DNA of 64,000 bases. Source: Polyangiaceae bacterium. Lineage in GTDB: Bacteria > Myxococcota_A > Polyangia > Polyangiales > Polyangiaceae. Location: contig JAKLKA010000023.1 of NCBI GenBank assembly GCA_023150915.1, positions 1 through 64,000 on the forward strand, given 5' to 3'. How positions within the stretch are numbered: position 1 is the first letter of the stretch; each line of letters opens with the position of its first letter. The translations under genes and the position numbers were made by a program. This document shows positions 17,388 to 27,010 of the stretch, piece after piece. Under the pieces are notes generated by a model, which was given only the letters and a program-made list of their open reading frames with translations, was not told the origin of the DNA and did not search any database.

Positions 17388-18704
17388 GTGCGCTCCTCCC
17401 TCGCCGCGATCGCCCTCGCGCTGGCCGGCTGCGGCGAAGAGGCGGTCGAAGCAGGAAGCCTCGCGTTGACCCGGGGGCACGAGCCCGACCCCTGGTTCGT
17501 TGCGCCCACCCCGACCCGGGCGCGCGTCGACAAGCAGCTCGCCGACGGCGAATGGGTGGCGCTGGGCGAGCCCCAGCCGCCCGTGAACCGGGTTTCGTTG
17601 GGCAAGGGCGCTGCGGGGCAGTTCGTGGTCACGGGGCTCGACGACGCCGAAGTCCCGCGCGTTCGCGCCCGCTCGCTGACGCTCGATCCGGCAGGGCTCG
17701 CGGGGATCCGCTTGCCGCTGTTCGTGTCGCGCGCGGGCGAGCTGGCGCGCCCCCCCGGCGAGCTGCCGAACGACGTGGGAGAGTCGCCCCGGGTCGTGTC
17801 GGTCGCGTCCCGACACTTGCTGATCGCGCGCGCCGCCGGCCCGTCGCTCGCCCTCGACGGCTACGACTTCGCCGCCTGGAGCCCGATCGCCCCGCCCGAG
17901 CCGCTGCAGTGCGGCGCCGCCAGCTGCGAGCCGCGATCGCTCGCCGTCTCCCAGGGGTCGCTGGTCCTGGCCGTGGGTGACGACTGGGGCTTCTGGTTCG
18001 ATCCCATCCTGGGCGACTCGAGCCCCATCGACCCTCCCACGGGCCTGGCAAGCTTCGGGCTGGTGGCCGGAGGCCAGGCGATCCCTGCCCCCGACGGCAC
18101 GGTCTACCTCGTCGGAGCCACCCGCTCCGACGCTCCGACGGCCAGCGTGCTGGCGATCGCCGCCGACGGAACGCTCTCGCACCGTGCGCTGACCAGCGCG
18201 CGCCAGGGTGCGGCCGCGGTGTGGATCGACGGGCGTGGGCTCTTGATCGTGGGTGGCGGCGATGCAGCCGCCGCCGGCGCCGAGCTCTTGGCGGAGGGGG
18301 CCCAGGCGTTCGCCCCGTTGCCGCAACCGCCCGACGAGACGCGCGGCGCGGCGGCCGTCGCCTGGGACTCGACGCGGGTGCTGCGGATCGGCGGTCGCTC
18401 CGGGGCCGCTCCGGCGCCCAGCGTGGAGCTTGCCCTGGGGTGCGCCTCGGGCTGCCAGCCGAAGGTGGCGGGCGACGCCGCGCCCGTGATCGACACCGCG
18501 GCCTTCGGGCTCGGGGCCGAGACGGCGCTGGTCGTCGGGCGGGACGAGTCGGGAGCCACCCGCGTGCTCCGCTGGCAGAGCGGCGCGCTGACCCCGGTGG
18601 CGCTGCGCGAGCCGCGCAACGGTGCCATCGCGCTGCGCGCCCCCACCGGGCACGTCGCGGTCGTCGGCGGCGGCCCGCGCACGGTCGAGCTCTACGTCGA
18701 CTGA
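17388..18704 (+). CDS. Lipoprotein with kelch-like beta-propeller repeats
   Basis: 438 residues from a GTG. The signal peptide has lipobox ALALAGC. The mature protein holds several beta-rich repeats ending in hydrophobic-GG motifs (GLLIVGGGD, VLRIGGRSG, VAVVGGGPR), as in kelch/galactose-oxidase-type propellers. Four Cys occur in pairs (CGAASC, CASGC). Such propellers are common exported proteins of myxobacteria and usually bind partners or glycans; no catalytic residues were recognised. Its 3' end overlaps the convergent nucleotidyltransferase gene by 13 bases. Confidence 0.75.
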   Translation: MRSSLAAIALALAGCGEEAVEAGSLALTRGHEPDPWFVAPTPTRARVDKQLADGEWVALGEPQPPVNRVSLGKGAAGQFVVTGLDDAEVPRVRARSLTLDPAGLAGIRLPLFVSRAGELARPPGELPNDVGESPRVVSVASRHLLIARAAGPSLALDGYDFAAWSPIAPPEPLQCGAASCEPRSLAVSQGSLVLAVGDDWGFWFDPILGDSSPIDPPTGLASFGLVAGGQAIPAPDGTVYLVGATRSDAPTASVLAIAADGTLSHRALTSARQGAAAVWIDGRGLLIVGGGDAAAAGAELLAEGAQAFAPLPQPPDETRGAAAVAWDSTRVLRIGGRSGAAPAPSVELALGCASGCQPKVAGDAAPVIDTAAFGLGAETALVVGRDESGATRVLRWQSGALTPVALREPRNGAIALRAPTGHVAVVGGGPRTVELYVD

Positions 18705-19576
18705 AGCACGGGCACGACGCGACCCGAGGTCGTGACGATCGAATCGGAGAGCGGCGCCACCACCACGCTCCCGGGCCACGCAACCACCCGGCGGACGAGA
18801 CCGCGCCCCTCGACCCGCGCGCGCGCCCCGATCACGACCTGGTCCAGCTGCACGCCGGCCGCCACCGCCGCACCCTGGCCGAGGAACGCGGGAGCGCCGG
18901 CCAGAAACTCGAGGTTGAGCCGCAGGTAGGCCTCCAGATCGCCGGCGTCACTGAAACCACCCGCCACCGGCACGACGCGCACGTCGCGCCCGGCGTGGAG
19001 CTCGGGCAGCGCCCAGTCGCCGATCAAACACCCCACGTCGGGCAGCGTGGCCAGGCAGCGCGCGCCCAGCGCCGCAACGCCGACGTAGTCGCCACCCCGC
19101 GCCTCGGGGTGGAACCGCTGGCCGCGCAGCCGCGCGACCCTTCCGTCCGCCGTGCTGCCGACGGTTCCCTCGCCCGCGGGCCGCGGCGCGACGGCCAGCG
19201 CGAGCCCGCCGCCCGCCGCGGCATCCAGCACCTCGGCGAGCGGTGGGTCGACCAAGATGTCGCCGTTCCAGAGCACGATCGGCGCGGGTCCGAACAGCGC
19301 GCGCGCGCCCGCCACCCCGCCGGCCGTGCCACGGATCTCGGCCTCGTGTATCCGATGAAGCGTCACCGCCAACTGCTCGTGGAGACTGGCAAAAGCCTCG
19401 GGCAAGTGGTGGGTGTTGACGATCACCTCGGTGAACCCGGCGCGCGCCAGGCGCTGGCCGATGTGGCCCAAGATCGAGCGGTCACCGATCGGCACCAGCG
19501 GCTTCGGCAGCTCGTAGGTGAGCGGTCGCAAGCGGGTACCCAGTCCCGCAGCGAGCACCATGGCACGAGGCGACAT
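18692..19576 (-). CDS. NDP-sugar pyrophosphorylase (sugar-1-phosphate nucleotidyltransferase)
   Basis: 294 residues from the ATG at 19576 (MSPRAMVLAAGLG); an ATG at 19639 would add 21 residues and cannot be excluded. The nucleotidyltransferase signature is LAAGLGTRLRPLTYELPKPLVPI, with product-binding IVLWNGDILVD near residue 100 and GGFSDAGDLEAYLRLN near residue 210. The last 60 residues resemble a short left-handed beta-helix (AAVAAGVQLDQVVIGARARVEG). It transfers a nucleotide to a sugar-1-phosphate for cell-surface glycan or nucleotide-sugar supply. MurU/HddC-like and mannose-1-phosphate guanylyltransferase-like assignments are both compatible; the specificity cannot be read from sequence. 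Confidence 0.85.
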   Translation of the reverse strand: MSPRAMVLAAGLGTRLRPLTYELPKPLVPIGDRSILGHIGQRLARAGFTEVIVNTHHLPEAFASLHEQLAVTLHRIHEAEIRGTAGGVAGARALFGPAPIVLWNGDILVDPPLAEVLDAAAGGGLALAVAPRPAGEGTVGSTADGRVARLRGQRFHPEARGGDYVGVAALGARCLATLPDVGCLIGDWALPELHAGRDVRVVPVAGGFSDAGDLEAYLRLNLEFLAGAPAFLGQGAAVAAGVQLDQVVIGARARVEGRGLVRRVVAWPGSVVVAPLSDSIVTTSGRVVPVLQST

Positions 19577-19650
19577 GCGCCCGAGCTTGCCGCTGTCGGC
19601 GGCGGCCGGCCAGAAACTCGCCACGGTCGCGAGAGCCATGGTACCGCCGC

Positions 19651-20148
19651 ATGCAGATGATCTCGCTTCGAGCCCTCACGGCGGGCACCGCCTCGGCATT
19701 TGCCGCGTTCCTGCTGGTGCACGCCTCGGGCTGCGGCACCGATGCCGTGGCCGTGGACGAGTGCCGAGACATCGAGAGCGCCCGCTGCGAAGCCGGGAAG
19801 TTCTGCGGATTCGTCGACGACGTGGACGAGTGCAAGCGCTTCTATCGCGACCAGTGCCTGCATGGCATGGCGGTGGGCGAACGCCCCGGCACGCTTCGAG
19901 TCAAAGAGTGCGTCGCGACCATTCGGGCTGCGGGCGACTGTGCGAAGGCCGGGGCCAAGACCCTGACCGAATGCGCCACCCAGGGGCTGCCGGCGCCCTC
20001 GCAGAAGACCATCCACACCGTCGCGTGCGACATCGTGCAAGAGCCCGAGGGTGCCGAAGAGTGCGACTTCCTCTCCAAGCCGGTGGAAGTCCCGGATGCG
20101 TCGCCCGACGTCCAGAGTGAAGCGGCCGCGGATGTGCCGACCGAGTGA
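19651..20148 (+). CDS. Cys-rich predicted lipoprotein, unknown
   Basis: 165 residues with a signal peptide (LTAGTASAFAAFLLVHASGC) and lipobox-like ASGC. About eleven Cys lie in the mature part, spaced like disulphide-linked small domains (CRDIESARC, FCGFVDDVDECKRFYRDQC, CAKAGAKTLTEC). The tail is acidic and Pro-rich. The pattern matches many unannotated secreted proteins of Polyangia. It starts divergently from the pyrophosphorylase gene and overlaps the next lipoprotein gene by 17 bases, so the two are probably co-expressed. No functional family recognised. Confidence 0.7.
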   Translation: MQMISLRALTAGTASAFAAFLLVHASGCGTDAVAVDECRDIESARCEAGKFCGFVDDVDECKRFYRDQCLHGMAVGERPGTLRVKECVATIRAAGDCAKAGAKTLTECATQGLPAPSQKTIHTVACDIVQEPEGAEECDFLSKPVEVPDASPDVQSEAAADVPTE

Positions 20149-20665
20149 GCTTCTGCTGCTGGCGGTGCTCGCGCTGATCGGCTGTCGCCCGCGCGAACGC
20201 GGGGCAGACGCTCCGCCAAAGCGCCTCAGCGCAGAGCAAGAGGTGCTGGCCATCGCCACGGTGTGGCAGGCGCTGGAAGAGGAGCACGGCGCGCGCGGGC
20301 CGAATCACCGGGTGTCGGTCTACGATCTGAAGCAGCGCACCACGCTCACGCTGCGGGCGGGCCAGCGCCTGGCCGAAGAGCGGATCGAGGTCAAAGAGCG
20401 CTTCGAGCTGAAGAATGGCGCGGCCTTCGAGTGCCGTGCGCGGGGGCTTGCCAAGGTTCAGGTGCGATTCGGCCGCAAGGCGGGCGAGCCCGCGGTGGAG
20501 GTGCAGCGCCCGTCGCTGCTCCTGCCGCGGACCTGCTCGCCCAGCGATTTCCCGGAGCGCGAGCTTCAGCTCTCGGGCGGGACATCGCGCTTCCTGCTAC
20601 AAGACGAGCGCTTGGTCGGCTTCGCGCCGCCCAGCGAGCGCCGAGTGTTTCTCCCGCAGCAGTGA
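20132..20665 (+). CDS. Small predicted lipoprotein, unknown
   Basis: 177 residues from the ATG at 20132, inside the end of the previous gene. The signal has lipobox VLALIGC. The mature protein has a helical start (LSAEQEVLAIATVWQALEEEHGARG) followed by beta strands containing charged residues (VSVYDLKQRTTLTL, ERFELKNGAAFEC) and a closing PPSERRVFLPQQ. One Cys pair could form a disulphide. It does not match a family I know. Tight overlap with the upstream Cys-rich lipoprotein suggests a shared transcript. Confidence 0.7.
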   Translation: MCRPSELLLLAVLALIGCRPRERGADAPPKRLSAEQEVLAIATVWQALEEEHGARGPNHRVSVYDLKQRTTLTLRAGQRLAEERIEVKERFELKNGAAFECRARGLAKVQVRFGRKAGEPAVEVQRPSLLLPRTCSPSDFPERELQLSGGTSRFLLQDERLVGFAPPSERRVFLPQQ

Positions 20666-20706
20666 GGGGTTGCCGGTACCCTCCCCTTGATTTAGAACCG
20701 CTCGCC

Positions 20707-21558
20707 ATGCTCCGCGCCCGGCTGCTCCCGCTGCTCGTCACGTCCGCGGCGTTGGTCCTTGGCTGCAGCGTGAGCGGCGGGTCCACGGGCCCCACCACCC
20801 CCACCCTGATCGCGGTCTCGCCCCTCGACTTCACCGGCGACGTCCCGTGCGTGGACGCCCCCGGCGCGATGCGCAGCTACGTGGTCACGCTCTACGATCT
20901 GGGCACCGCCGAAGCTCCGCAAGAGCCCTTTGCCCTGCCGTCGAGCGTGGTGCGCCAGGCCGACGACCGTTTTGCGCCGGCTCACTGCGAGAGCGCGGCG
21001 GCCTTCTCGTTCGTCGTCCCGGGGCACCGGTACGACGCCGAGATCGAAGCCTACGATCGCGACGATCTGCATGCGCTGGGCGCGGGCAGCCGCAAGCTGG
21101 TCGACGCGACCGGCAGCTACGTGCCCCCCCGCTGGACCACCACCTGCGGGCGCAAGCAGGGCGGCGCCGCATCCGAGGGGCCGGTGACCGCAGCCTGGTA
21201 CCTGACACGATTCGTCCGCGGCTGCGCGCCCCTCGAGACCGCCCAACCGGCCACCCCCACCGGCGTCAGCATCCGGCTCGACGACTCGCTCGGCGCGCTC
21301 ACCTGCGGTGAAGGCCCCGATCAGATCTCGGCGTTCAGCGTGAAGCGCGACGGCTCGGACGAGCCGGCTCAGGGGGCGGGCTGCGCCGACTCGGTCGAGA
21401 TCGTGGGGCTCGAAGCCGGCACCAGCTACAGCTTCTCGGTCCAGGCCTTCGAGGCGGGCGCGTCGAAGCCCCGCTGGGCGACCCAGTGCCACCGCAAGGC
21501 CGTCTCCGGCGCCGTCGTCCCGGCGGCCTGCGACCTCTTGACCGAGCTGTCCGACTGA
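20707..21558 (+). CDS. Predicted lipoprotein with fibronectin-III-like repeats
   Basis: 283 residues. The signal peptide has lipobox ALVLGC. The mature protein appears to contain two beta-sandwich units with similar endings (VVPGHRYDAEIEAYDRDD and GLEAGTSYSFSVQAFEAG), each followed by PRWTTTC or PRWATQC and a Cys-containing turn, the pattern of fibronectin type III-like domains. Six to eight Cys suggest disulphides. An adhesion or scaffold role at the cell surface is inferred only. It lies 41 bases after the previous lipoprotein gene. Confidence 0.7.
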   Translation: MLRARLLPLLVTSAALVLGCSVSGGSTGPTTPTLIAVSPLDFTGDVPCVDAPGAMRSYVVTLYDLGTAEAPQEPFALPSSVVRQADDRFAPAHCESAAAFSFVVPGHRYDAEIEAYDRDDLHALGAGSRKLVDATGSYVPPRWTTTCGRKQGGAASEGPVTAAWYLTRFVRGCAPLETAQPATPTGVSIRLDDSLGALTCGEGPDQISAFSVKRDGSDEPAQGAGCADSVEIVGLEAGTSYSFSVQAFEAGASKPRWATQCHRKAVSGAVVPAACDLLTELSD

Positions 21559-21577
21559 AGCCGCCCGGGGCGTCGCC

Positions 21578-22396
21578 ATGAACCGAGACGACGTCGCTCA
21601 GATGCCCGGCCTGCCCCGCCCGGGCCGCGCGCTGTGGGGAGTGATCCTCACGCTCTTCGCGGTCTGGCTCGCCTTCGCCGTCGGGCTCAACTGGGGCGGC
21701 GCGGGCGAGAACGCGTTCTGGCTGTTCGCCGGCAGCACCGAGCGCATCCTCGAGGGCGAGGTCTGGCGCCTCTTCACCGCGCCACTCATCCACCTGCCCA
21801 GCGTCGGGTCCATCCTGCTCTTGCTCTTGGGGTTCTACTTCCTCACGCCCACGCTCGAGCAGCGCTGGGGCGGCGCGCGCCTGATCCGATTCCTGATCCT
21901 GTCCGCGCTCGTGGCCTACGGCAGCCAGATGCTGATCGGGCTAGCGCTGCCGCGCTCGCTCGCCGACAAGCTGGTGGGGCCGTACTGGTTTTCTGCAACG
22001 CCGGTGCTGAGCGCCATCAGCATCGCCTGGGCCCTGACCTTCCAGGGTCAGACGGTGCGGCTCTTCTTGGTGCTGCCGGTGAGCTCCCGCGGGCTCATCC
22101 TGTTCGTGATCGCCGTGAGCGTGCTCTACGTGATCACCCTCGAGCAGCTCCCCTGCGGCCTGATCGCGCCCTTCGGGGGCATGCTCGCCGGCTGGCTCTT
22201 CGGGGGCGGAACGCCCTCGCCGGCGCGCCGGCTCTGGCTCAGGCTGCGCCTCGCCAAGCTCGAGCGCGCGGAGCAGAAGACCCGCGCCGTGCGCAAGCAG
22301 CGCGTGGCGCGCTCGGGGTTTCGCGTGATCGACGGCGGCAAGGACGACGACGACGACGACGACGATCGCGGGCCCGACGGGCGGATGCTGAACTGA
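21578..22396 (+). CDS. Rhomboid-like membrane protein lacking the catalytic dyad
   Basis: 272 residues with six predicted membrane helices. The layout resembles the rhomboid fold: an LxxEVWRLFTAPLIH block, FLTPTLEQRWG near the second helix (the rhomboid E-x-x-W/R-G region), and APFGGMLAGWLFGG for the last helix. The serine motif (GxSG) is replaced by YWFSATPVLSAIS, and the helix-6 His is replaced by Phe-Gly. That points to a non-proteolytic pseudo-rhomboid (TMEM115/derlin-like). The cytoplasmic C-terminal tail is basic, then ends in a run of eight Asp. It lies between a lipoprotein and pyrR; role unknown. Confidence 0.7.
   Translation: MNRDDVAQMPGLPRPGRALWGVILTLFAVWLAFAVGLNWGGAGENAFWLFAGSTERILEGEVWRLFTAPLIHLPSVGSILLLLLGFYFLTPTLEQRWGGARLIRFLILSALVAYGSQMLIGLALPRSLADKLVGPYWFSATPVLSAISIAWALTFQGQTVRLFLVLPVSSRGLILFVIAVSVLYVITLEQLPCGLIAPFGGMLAGWLFGGGTPSPARRLWLRLRLAKLERAEQKTRAVRKQRVARSGFRVIDGGKDDDDDDDDRGPDGRMLN
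22343..22366 (+). repeat. GAC trinucleotide run (poly-Asp)
   Basis: Seven GAC codons and one GAT in a row encode eight consecutive aspartates near the end of the rhomboid-like protein. A perfect trinucleotide run could vary in length between strains. Confidence 0.85.
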
Positions 22397-22451
22397 GTAA
22401 GTGAGCGCAGGGTTTCGCGCCGGGGCGGCCCGTGTTAGACGCCCGAGGCGC

Positions 22452-22996
22452 ATGCGCGAGCTGATCGACTCCGAAGGCGTGTCGCGCGGCCTGCGCCGCG
22501 TCGCGGGGCAGATCGTCGAACGGCAGCGCGGCGCCGAGGGCCTGGTGCTGATCGGCGTGCGCCGCGGCGGGGAGCCCCTGGCCCGGGAGATCGCCCGTTG
22601 GGTCCGCGAGCTCGAGGGCCACGACGTGCCGGTGGGCAGCGTCGACATCACCCTCTACCGCGACGACGCCGCGACGGCGCTCCCCAACCCGCGCATCGGT
22701 CCGAGTCAGGTGCCCTGCGCGCTCGAGGGCAAGCGGGTGGTGCTGGTCGACGACGTGGTCTTCACCGGGCGCACCATCCGCGCCGCCATCGACGCGCTGA
22801 TGGACTACGGCCGCCCCGAGCGCATCGAGCTCGCGGCGCTGGTCGATCGCGGCGGGCGCGAGCTGCCGATCCAGCCAGACTACGTCGTGCTCCGCACCGA
22901 GGTCGGGCCCCGCGATCGCATCGACGTGGTCGAGCGGCCGGGCGGCATGGTCGCGCTGATCTGCCCCGCGGGCTCGCCGTCCACTCCACCCAAGCC

Positions 22997-23000
<4 letters not shown>
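22452..23000 (+). CDS. pyrR: PyrR, bifunctional pyrimidine regulator / uracil phosphoribosyltransferase
   Basis: 182 residues from the ATG at 22452; the in-frame extension upstream has no family similarity. It is a PRT-fold protein with the PyrR start [22 protein letters not shown] and [13 protein letters not shown]. The PRPP-binding motif is [17 protein letters not shown], followed by [10 protein letters not shown]. In other bacteria it regulates the pyr genes by binding mRNA in response to UMP and has weak uracil phosphoribosyltransferase activity. Its stop overlaps the start of pyrB (ATGA), so the pair is translationally coupled. I saw no convincing PyrR-binding attenuator hairpin in the short gap upstream. 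Confidence 0.93.
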
Positions 23001-23941
<941 letters not shown>

Positions 23942-23944
23942 GCG

Positions 23945-26900
23945 CTACTCCGCCACGGCCAGCTCGGGCTCCGGCTCGGCCGCGTGCCGCCGGGACACCA
24001 GCGCGTACACCGCCGGCACGACGAACAGCGTGAGCAGCGTCGACAGCATGAGGCCGCCCACCACCGCGACGCCCAGGCTCTGCCGGCTGCCCGACGCGCT
24101 GCCCAGCGAGAGCGCGATGGGCAAGATGCCGAGCACGGTGGTCAGCGTGGTCATCAGGATGGGCCGGAAGCGCGCCACGGCCGCCTCGAGCGCGGCCTCG
24201 GGAGGAGCGGCGCCCGCGGCCTTCTTCTGATTGGCGAACTCGACGATCAAGATGCCGTTCTTGGTGACGATGCCGACCAGCATGATGATGCCGATCTGGC
24301 TGAAGATGTTGAGCGTCTGACCGGTCAGCTGCAGGCTGAGCGCCGCGCCAAGCAGGGACATGGGCACGGTGAACAGGATGATCAGCGGGTCGATGAAGCT
24401 CTCGAACTGCGCCGCCAACACCAGGTAGATCAGCAAGAGCGCCATCCCGAAGGCGAAGTACAGGCTGCTCGAGCTCTCGGAGAAGTCCCGCGCCTCGCCG
24501 GCCAGCGCGGTGCGGAAGCTGGCGTCCAGGGTGCTCTGGGCGGCGGCGTCCATCGCCGCGATGCCGTCACCCAGCGCATGACCCGGCGCGATGCCGGCCG
24601 ACAGCGTGGCCGACACGTAGCGGTCGTAGCGGTAGATGGCCGCGGGCGCGGTGGTCTCTTCCACGCTGACCAGGTTATCCAGCGAGACCATCTGGCCGCT
24701 CTTGGTGCGCGCGAACAGCCGCCGCACGGCCTCGGGGGCGTTGCGGTCGGCCCGCTCGAGCTCGCCGATCACCTGATACTGGCGGCCGCCCATCACGAAA
24801 TAGCCGTAGCGCCGGCCGCCGAACGAGAGGTCGAGCGAGCGGGCGATGTCCGCCACGCTGACCCCGAGCTCGGTGGCCTTGGCGCGGTCGATGCGGATCA
24901 CGGCCTCGGGTCGGTTGAACTTCAGATCCGCGTCCACGAAGCGGAGCACTGGGCTCTTGCCAGCCTGCTCCAGGATCTTGGGCAGCGCCTCGGCCAGGGC
25001 CTGGAGATTCGGCGCCTGGATCACGTACTGCAAGGGCTGCCCAGCAAAACGGTTGCCGATGGTGGGCGGCTGACCCGGGAACGTCCGAAGCTCGCTGAAC
25101 CCGCCGAGCTTCTGGGAAAGATCCTGGAAGATCTGCTCCTGCGAGCGTCGGCGCTCGTGGGGCTCTTTCAAGTACAGGTTCTGGACGCCGGTGTTCACCG
25201 GGCCGCCGAACAGCGCGGTGATCGAGTACGTCCGTGACAGCTCGGGCACGCTGTCGGTGACCAGGGCCGCCAGCCGGTCGAGCTGCGCCTCGGTGTGCTC
25301 GTAGCTGGTGCCCTCGGGCGCGCGCACGCCCACGCGGATGTTCGAGCGGTCTTCCAGCGGCGCCAGCTCGGAGCGGAGCTTGCCCAAGGTGAGCCACGAA
25401 AGCGCGACCACGGCGGCGACCACCAAGGGGGACACGGCCCGGACCCGCAGCGCGCCGGCCAGCGCGCCTCTGTACAGGCGCGTCAGGCCCACGAAGAACG
25501 GCTCGGTCACGCGGTAGAACCAGCTCGGGCGCGCGCGGGGGCGGAGCAGCGCTCGGCACATCACCGGCGAGAGCGTGAGCGCCACGAACGCCGAGAGCAT
25601 CACCGAGCAGGACACCACCACCGCGAACTCGCGAAACAGCCGGCCGGTGAGGCCCGAGATGAACACGATGGGCAGAAACACCGCGACCAGGGTGATGGTG
25701 GTGGAGATCACCGCGAAGTAGACCTCTCTCGACCCGGCCAGCGCGGCCGCGAGCGGCGACATGCCGTGCTCGATCTTGGCGTAGATGTTCTCGAGCACCA
25801 CGATGGCGTCGTCGACCACCAGGCCGATGGCCAGCACCAGGCCCACCAGGCTCAAGATGTTGATGGTGAACCCGGCCAGGTACATCACGAAGAACGTCGC
25901 GACCAGGCTCACCGGGATGGCCACCACCGGAACCAGGGTGGAGCGGACGCTCCGCAAGAACAGGAAGATCACCGCGCCCACCAGCACGAAGGCGGTGCCC
26001 AGCGCCTCTTCCACCTCGCGGATCGAGCGGCGCACATAGGTGGTGAAGTCGTAGCCGATGTCCACCCGGTACTCGGGCGGGACCGCGGCCTTGACCTGGG
26101 CGAAGCGCCGATAGAACTCGTCGGCGATCTCGATGGCGTTGGTGTTGGGCTGCGGCACGATGGCCACGCCCACCATGGGCACGCCGTTCTGCTTCACCCC
26201 GGTGCGCAGGTTCTCGGCGCCCAGCTCGGCGTGCCCGATGTCGCGGAACTCGATCTGGCGGCCACCCTCTTGGCGGATCACCATGCGGCTGACCTCGGCC
26301 GGCGACGACAGGCGCCCCACCGCCCGAAGCCCGATCTCCACCGCGCTGCCCTCGACGCGGCCGGCGGGCAGATCGACGTTCTCGCGCCTCAGCGCCTCTT
26401 GCACGTCGCTGGGCGTCACGCGGTGCGCCGCCATGCGCTCCGCGTCCATGGCCAGGCGCATGGCCCAGCGCTTCTCGCCGAAGATGCGCACGGTGCTCAC
26501 GCCCGGGATGGTCTGCATGCGCTCTTTGATCAAGGTGTCGGCGACGTGGTTGACCTCGAGGATGCTCTTCGTCTCGCTCTGCACCGTCATGAAGACGATG
26601 GGTGAGGCGTCGGCGTCGGCCTTCTCGACGATCGGCGGGTCCACGTCGGCCGGCAGGCGCCGCACCGCACCGGCAACCTTGTCGCGGATGTCGTTGGCCG
26701 CGGCGTCCACGTCGGTGCCGATGGCGAATTCGACCCGGATGGCGCTCTGACCCTCGCGCGAGGTCGAGGCGATGTTGCGCACGCCGGCCACGCCGTTTAC
26801 TGCCTGCTCCAGCGGCTCGGTGATCTGCGAATCGATGACGTCGGGGCTGGCCCCCGGATAGTTGGTGGTCACCGTGACCACCGGCGGGTCCACGGCGGGG

Positions 26901-27010
26901 TACTCGCGCACCCCCAAGAACTTGAACCCCACCACGCCCAGCACCATGAGCACGAAGCTCGCGGTCAGGGCGAGCACCGGGCGCTTGAGGCTCAGCTCCG
27001 CGAGATTCAT
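23945..27010 (-). CDS. RND efflux pump inner-membrane transporter (HAE1/AcrB-like)
   Basis: 1021 residues from the ATG at 27010 (MNLAELSLKRPVLALT). It has the twelve-helix RND architecture: helix 1 after the short N terminus, two large periplasmic loops (FPGQPPTIGNRFAGQPLQYV in the second), a helix-4 block with GLVLAIGLVVDDAIVVLEN containing the paired Asp of the proton relay, and FSQIGIIMLVGIVTKNGILIVEFAN near helix 10-11. The hydrophobe/amphiphile efflux (HAE1) class is clear. It is a proton-driven exporter working with the membrane-fusion lipoprotein encoded just upstream. The adaptor's stop overlaps this start (ATGA). No outer-membrane factor (TolC) gene is adjacent. Confidence 0.95.
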   Translation of the reverse strand: MNLAELSLKRPVLALTASFVLMVLGVVGFKFLGVREYPAVDPPVVTVTTNYPGASPDVIDSQITEPLEQAVNGVAGVRNIASTSREGQSAIRVEFAIGTDVDAAANDIRDKVAGAVRRLPADVDPPIVEKADADASPIVFMTVQSETKSILEVNHVADTLIKERMQTIPGVSTVRIFGEKRWAMRLAMDAERMAAHRVTPSDVQEALRRENVDLPAGRVEGSAVEIGLRAVGRLSSPAEVSRMVIRQEGGRQIEFRDIGHAELGAENLRTGVKQNGVPMVGVAIVPQPNTNAIEIADEFYRRFAQVKAAVPPEYRVDIGYDFTTYVRRSIREVEEALGTAFVLVGAVIFLFLRSVRSTLVPVVAIPVSLVATFFVMYLAGFTINILSLVGLVLAIGLVVDDAIVVLENIYAKIEHGMSPLAAALAGSREVYFAVISTTITLVAVFLPIVFISGLTGRLFREFAVVVSCSVMLSAFVALTLSPVMCRALLRPRARPSWFYRVTEPFFVGLTRLYRGALAGALRVRAVSPLVVAAVVALSWLTLGKLRSELAPLEDRSNIRVGVRAPEGTSYEHTEAQLDRLAALVTDSVPELSRTYSITALFGGPVNTGVQNLYLKEPHERRRSQEQIFQDLSQKLGGFSELRTFPGQPPTIGNRFAGQPLQYVIQAPNLQALAEALPKILEQAGKSPVLRFVDADLKFNRPEAVIRIDRAKATELGVSVADIARSLDLSFGGRRYGYFVMGGRQYQVIGELERADRNAPEAVRRLFARTKSGQMVSLDNLVSVEETTAPAAIYRYDRYVSATLSAGIAPGHALGDGIAAMDAAAQSTLDASFRTALAGEARDFSESSSSLYFAFGMALLLIYLVLAAQFESFIDPLIILFTVPMSLLGAALSLQLTGQTLNIFSQIGIIMLVGIVTKNGILIVEFANQKKAAGAAPPEAALEAAVARFRPILMTTLTTVLGILPIALSLGSASGSRQSLGVAVVGGLMLSTLLTLFVVPAVYALVSRRHAAEPEPELAVAE

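Noticed and set aside
22397-22451. PyrR-dependent attenuator upstream of pyrR
   Set aside because: The 55-base gap lacks a hairpin and T-run typical of an attenuator.
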